Of a DNA stretch of 16,571 nucleotides, positions 14,004-16,571 are shown piece after piece (within the stretch, counting starts at the first letter, position 1; the number at the start of each line of letters is the position of its first letter). Both the position numbers and the translations under genes were made by a program. The stretch comes from CBDUMN01 sp965368335 (lineage in GTDB: Bacteria > Pseudomonadota > Alphaproteobacteria > Rhodospirillales > JAPHRK01): assembly GCA_965368335.1 (NCBI GenBank), contig CBDUMN010000080.1:1-16571 (forward strand). Reading direction: 5' to 3'. Under the pieces are notes generated by a model. That model was not told the DNA's origin and did no database searches. It was given only the letters and a program-made list of their open reading frames with translations.

Positions 14004-14609
14004 ATGAGTCATCAGCACGAAATGGAACAGCAACAAAACGAAGCCCGGGCCTACGGGCGGCGGGAATTCCTGAAAATGTCTGCCTTGATCGCAGGCTGGG
14101 CTGTTCTTGAAACACAGGTCGGCGCAGGCGTTTGGGCGACACGGGAAGCCCAGGCGGCCGAGATGGTGCCGGAAGGCATCAACCATATGACGGCCTATGA
14201 ATACAAAGTCATGAAACGGCTTCAGGATGTCATGTTGCCACTTGATGGAACGCCGTTTCCCAACGATGTGCCGGTTTTGCAGGTGTTGGACGCCGCCCTG
14301 CTGGCGGGGATGCCACCACATATTCTGTCCGGCCTCAAAGGGGGTATTCAGTACTTCGACGCCGGTCCCAAGAAGCATTTCAAGGGCAGGCATTTCACCG
14401 ATCTGACCGATGAAGAGGCCGTTGAGTTCTTGGCCCGTTGGTCTGATGGCGAGGCTCCGCCGCACCGGGGGTTGGCCATGGGACTGAAGAAGTTGATTGG
14501 GCTGTCCTATTGGTCCAACCCCGCCACTTGGCCTTCATTGGGTTACGGCGGACCGTACTCGAAGAGGGCGGGCGTTGAGCTGCTGGGTAACGCCCCCAGA
14601 CCGTCGTAA
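14004..14609 (+). CDS. Gluconate 2-dehydrogenase subunit 3-like protein with Tat signal
   Basis: The 201-aa protein has a twin-arginine signal: GRREFLKMSALIAGW at 18-32, a weakly hydrophobic core, and a likely cleavage at AQA-AE (after residue 51). The mature part, with TAYEYKVMKRLQDVMLPLDG and further helices, fits the gluconate 2-dehydrogenase subunit 3 family, the small partner of membrane-linked GMC dehydrogenases. AGGAGG precedes the ATG, 15 bases after the aldehyde dehydrogenase stop. The GMC protein encoded next has no signal of its own, so this subunit probably carries it through the Tat system after cofactor loading. No cytochrome c subunit is seen in the window. Confidence 0.75.
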   Translation: MSHQHEMEQQQNEARAYGRREFLKMSALIAGWAVLETQVGAGVWATREAQAAEMVPEGINHMTAYEYKVMKRLQDVMLPLDGTPFPNDVPVLQVLDAALLAGMPPHILSGLKGGIQYFDAGPKKHFKGRHFTDLTDEEAVEFLARWSDGEAPPHRGLAMGLKKLIGLSYWSNPATWPSLGYGGPYSKRAGVELLGNAPRPS

Positions 14610-14664
14610 GCGCGGTCATGCCAACAGTTGTTTTGTCGAAGAGGCTAGTCTAAGGAGAAATAGA

Positions 14665-16215
14665 ATGAGCAAGCAGACAGGAAAGCGCGGGCTCAAGGTG
14701 ACGCAGGCGTCCGATATTACAGCGGACCAGCTTGCGCTTGAAACGGATGTCGTGGTCGTTGGGTCCGGAGCGGGCGGCGCTATCGCCGCCTACGAACTGG
14801 CGAAAGCCGGGAAAAAAGTCGTCGTTCTGGAGGCCGGGCCTTATGTGCCCTCCGATCAGTTTACCGAAATGCTGGCTGTCAGCATGGGCCGCATGTACGC
14901 GGAAGGTGGCGGACAAAGCAATACAACGGGCGACCTCACTGTTTTGCAGGGCTCTTGCGTCGGCGGCTCAACGGTCGTCAATGCGGCGCTCTGTTTCAGA
15001 ACGCCCGACCACTTCCTTGAAATGTGGGGGCAGGACTTCGGCCTGACCAATCTGACGCCGAAAACGATGGAGCCCTATTTCGAGAAGGTTGAGAAAAACC
15101 TTTCCATATCGAGAACCCTGGCGGAAAAAGCGAGCGACGACGCCAACCTGCTGAAGACCGGATGCGACGAGGCCGGTGTCGAATGGAAGCACGGCCACAG
15201 AAACGTCAATAACTGCGCCATGTCGGCGGCCTGTCTGGCGGGCTGCTACTCGGACCGCAAGCAATCCATGCTGGTGACCTATCTACCTTGGGCCGTCGAG
15301 CTGGGTGCGCGCATTTTTTCCGACACCCGGGTGACGAAGGTCAACGAAGCGGCTGGTAAGGTATCCGGGGTCGAGGCGGAGATCATCGATCAGAAAACCG
15401 GAAAGAAAAAAGCCAGTCTCAGTATCAAGGCAGGCACCGTCGTGTTGGCGGCGGGCGCCGTTCAAACGCCGGTCCTGCTGCTGCGCAGCGGTATCGCCAA
15501 TTCGAGCGGTCAGGTCGGTAAAAACTTCGCCTGTCACCCGACGGTTTCGATGACCGGCTATTTCCCCCAGTTCGAAACCAACTTCCTGGGAGCCTGGCAC
15601 TCGATGCACGTCGATGAGTTCACCCGTTCCGAAGACGGTGGCTTCCTGTTGCTGCAGGCGGTTCAGGAACCGCTGGAAGCCAGCTTCGAGGCCGAACCCG
15701 GAACCGGAAAACCTTATCTGGACTACATGTCGAAAAGCAAAAACCTCGCCCGCTTCATTCCGCTTATTCACGACCGAAACCATGGCGAGATTCTATGGGA
15801 GGATGGAGTGAAGAAAATCAAGTACGACATGCATCCCAAAGACTTTCCGGCCATGCAGGCCGGAATGAAAAAGGCGGCGGAAGTGCTGTTTGCCGCCGGG
15901 GCTGAAAAGGTCATGTTGCCGACGTCAAACCAGGCGGAAATCAAGTTCAAGGCGGACATCGGACCGGTTATCGACTCGTTGAAGAACGAACCGGCCCGCT
16001 TCCGCTATACGTCCTACCATCCGCAAGGTAGTTGCCGGATGGCGTCGGACCCTAAGACATCGGTCGTCGGGCCGACGGGCGAGAGCCACGACGTCACGGG
16101 ATTGTGGGTTGTTGACGGAAGCATTCTGCCGACGTCAATCGGCTACAACCCTTCAGAAACCATCTACGCCTTGGCCAGCTACATCTCCGATCAGATGATC
16201 GCGAAGTCCGGTTGA
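14665..16215 (+). CDS. GMC-family FAD alcohol dehydrogenase (catalytic subunit)
   Basis: The 516-aa protein has the FAD motif VVVVGSGAGGAIAAYELA (GSGAGG at 33-38), GSCVGGST (96-103) and a Cys cluster CAMSAACLAGCYSDRKQSM (Cys184, Cys190, Cys194). The catalytic pair is His452 in YHPQGSCRM and Asn495 in GYNPSETIYALA. These are glucose-methanol-choline oxidoreductases. There is no signal peptide, and the preceding gene supplies a Tat-exported partner, as in gluconate and sorbitol dehydrogenases. With the aromatic aldehyde dehydrogenase in the same operon, an aromatic alcohol such as salicyl or another hydroxybenzyl alcohol is the probable substrate. AAGGAG precedes the ATG at 14665; the longer in-frame start overlaps the small subunit and is rejected. 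Electron acceptor is likely a cytochrome c or quinone, encoded elsewhere. Confidence 0.85.
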   Translation: MSKQTGKRGLKVTQASDITADQLALETDVVVVGSGAGGAIAAYELAKAGKKVVVLEAGPYVPSDQFTEMLAVSMGRMYAEGGGQSNTTGDLTVLQGSCVGGSTVVNAALCFRTPDHFLEMWGQDFGLTNLTPKTMEPYFEKVEKNLSISRTLAEKASDDANLLKTGCDEAGVEWKHGHRNVNNCAMSAACLAGCYSDRKQSMLVTYLPWAVELGARIFSDTRVTKVNEAAGKVSGVEAEIIDQKTGKKKASLSIKAGTVVLAAGAVQTPVLLLRSGIANSSGQVGKNFACHPTVSMTGYFPQFETNFLGAWHSMHVDEFTRSEDGGFLLLQAVQEPLEASFEAEPGTGKPYLDYMSKSKNLARFIPLIHDRNHGEILWEDGVKKIKYDMHPKDFPAMQAGMKKAAEVLFAAGAEKVMLPTSNQAEIKFKADIGPVIDSLKNEPARFRYTSYHPQGSCRMASDPKTSVVGPTGESHDVTGLWVVDGSILPTSIGYNPSETIYALASYISDQMIAKSG

Positions 16216-16264
16216 CCGCACTTTAAAAAGACTCCCAATGAGATGCCACCATGCGGCGCTCGAA

Positions 16265-16296
16265 AACCAAGGCGGCGGTTATCTGCCGCCTTGGTT
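16265..16296. terminator. Bidirectional terminator between the GMC operon and the SDR gene
   Basis: A perfect 12-bp stem, AACCAAGGCGGC / GCCGCCTTGGTT, encloses an 8-base loop. It lies 49 bases after the GMC stop and 12 bases beyond the stop of the convergent SDR gene. The minus-strand side ends TTGGTTTTC, a modest T-tract; the plus side is weaker. The position between convergent genes supports a shared terminator. Confidence 0.8.
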
Positions 16297-16308
16297 GTCA
16301 TATGGTCA

Positions 16309-16571
16309 TTACTGTACGTAAGCGCCGCCGCAAACCGGGTTGTAGGTGCCGGTGATGTGCGTACTAGCTTCACCGGCCAGATAACGCACCGTGTTGGCGA
16401 CGTCTTCCGGCGTGGCGATTTTCTGGGTTGGGGTGTTGATGCGGATAAACTCCTTGAATTCGTCCGGCGCGTCTTTGGTAGCGTCCGTTTCCACCAGTCC
16501 CGGCGCAACGATATTAGACGTGATGCCGAGCGGCCCAAGTTCCTGCGCCAGATATTTGCTGAAGCTGTCGA
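16309..16571 (-). CDS. Short-chain dehydrogenase/reductase, C-terminal part (starts outside the window)
   Basis: The minus strand reads as one open frame from the window edge to the TAA at 16309, giving 86 residues. KYLAQELGPLGITSNIVAPG (the stretch after the catalytic Tyr/Lys region), then LVETDA, PEDVANTVRYLAGEAS and the ending TGTYNPVCGGAY are typical of the C-terminal third of FabG-like short-chain dehydrogenases. The Rossmann N-terminus and the active-site Tyr-x3-Lys are outside, so cofactor and substrate cannot be judged. Convergent to the GMC operon, it may belong to a different transcription unit. Confidence 0.8.
   Translation of the reverse strand, partial: DSFSKYLAQELGPLGITSNIVAPGLVETDATKDAPDEFKEFIRINTPTQKIATPEDVANTVRYLAGEASTHITGTYNPVCGGAYVQ

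Noticed and set aside
14497..14664. A longer version of the GMC protein starting at 14497
   Set aside because: The extension overlaps the small-subunit gene and is low in motif content. AAGGAG precedes the ATG at 14665.
1..16571. CRISPR arrays, tRNA or rRNA genes, prophage genes
   Set aside because: No regularly spaced repeats, cloverleaf sequences or phage-type proteins were recognised on either strand. The only mobile DNA seen is the IS3-type end.

Overview
The window looks like a chromosomal catabolic locus from a proteobacterium. An alphaproteobacterium, possibly of the Rhodospirillales type, is my guess from GC-rich coding DNA, AT-rich promoters and glutathione-dependent gentisate chemistry. 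The sequence alone does not fix the taxon. The theme is breakdown of an ortho-substituted aromatic acid, most likely salicylate, through a CoA-thioester route to gentisate and then to fumarate and pyruvate.

Layout. Positions 1-145 are the end of an IS3-family insertion sequence, with the OrfA start at 79 on the minus strand. At 267-1349 (minus) lies a zinc alcohol dehydrogenase closely resembling 6-hydroxycyclohex-1-ene-1-carbonyl-CoA dehydrogenase (Had). It is divergent, across a 506-bp regulatory region, from a plus-strand operon: an EntE/DhbE-like aryl acid-AMP ligase (1856-3499), an Old Yellow Enzyme-type flavin/Fe-S reductase (3524-5494), and an unrecognised 138-aa protein translationally coupled to it. 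A small zinc-ribbon protein and a MarR regulator follow. Convergent to these is a minus-strand operon that reads gentisate 1,2-dioxygenase, fumarylpyruvate hydrolase, maleylpyruvate isomerase, a broken hot-dog thioesterase, and a salicylyl-CoA 5-hydroxylase-like flavoprotein. A second MarR gene diverges from the dioxygenase. It is followed by an AraC regulator and a plus-strand operon of benzaldehyde/salicylaldehyde-type dehydrogenase, a Tat-exported gluconate dehydrogenase subunit 3-like protein, and a GMC alcohol dehydrogenase. A strong bidirectional terminator and the C-terminal end of an SDR close the window.

How the genes may work together (inference). The GMC complex oxidises an aromatic alcohol in the periplasm and the aldehyde dehydrogenase gives the acid. 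The AMP ligase activates the acid, the flavoprotein hydroxylates the CoA ester at C5, a thioesterase releases gentisate, and the dioxygenase, isomerase and hydrolase give fumarate plus pyruvate. The gentisyl-CoA thioesterase of this operon is a frameshifted, internally deleted remnant, so that step must be done elsewhere. The Had-like dehydrogenase and the OYE reductase are not needed for a gentisate route. They suggest a second, reductive branch on the aryl-CoA ester, or a split version of the 2-aminobenzoyl-CoA monooxygenase/reductase arrangement. This is the most original aspect of the locus.
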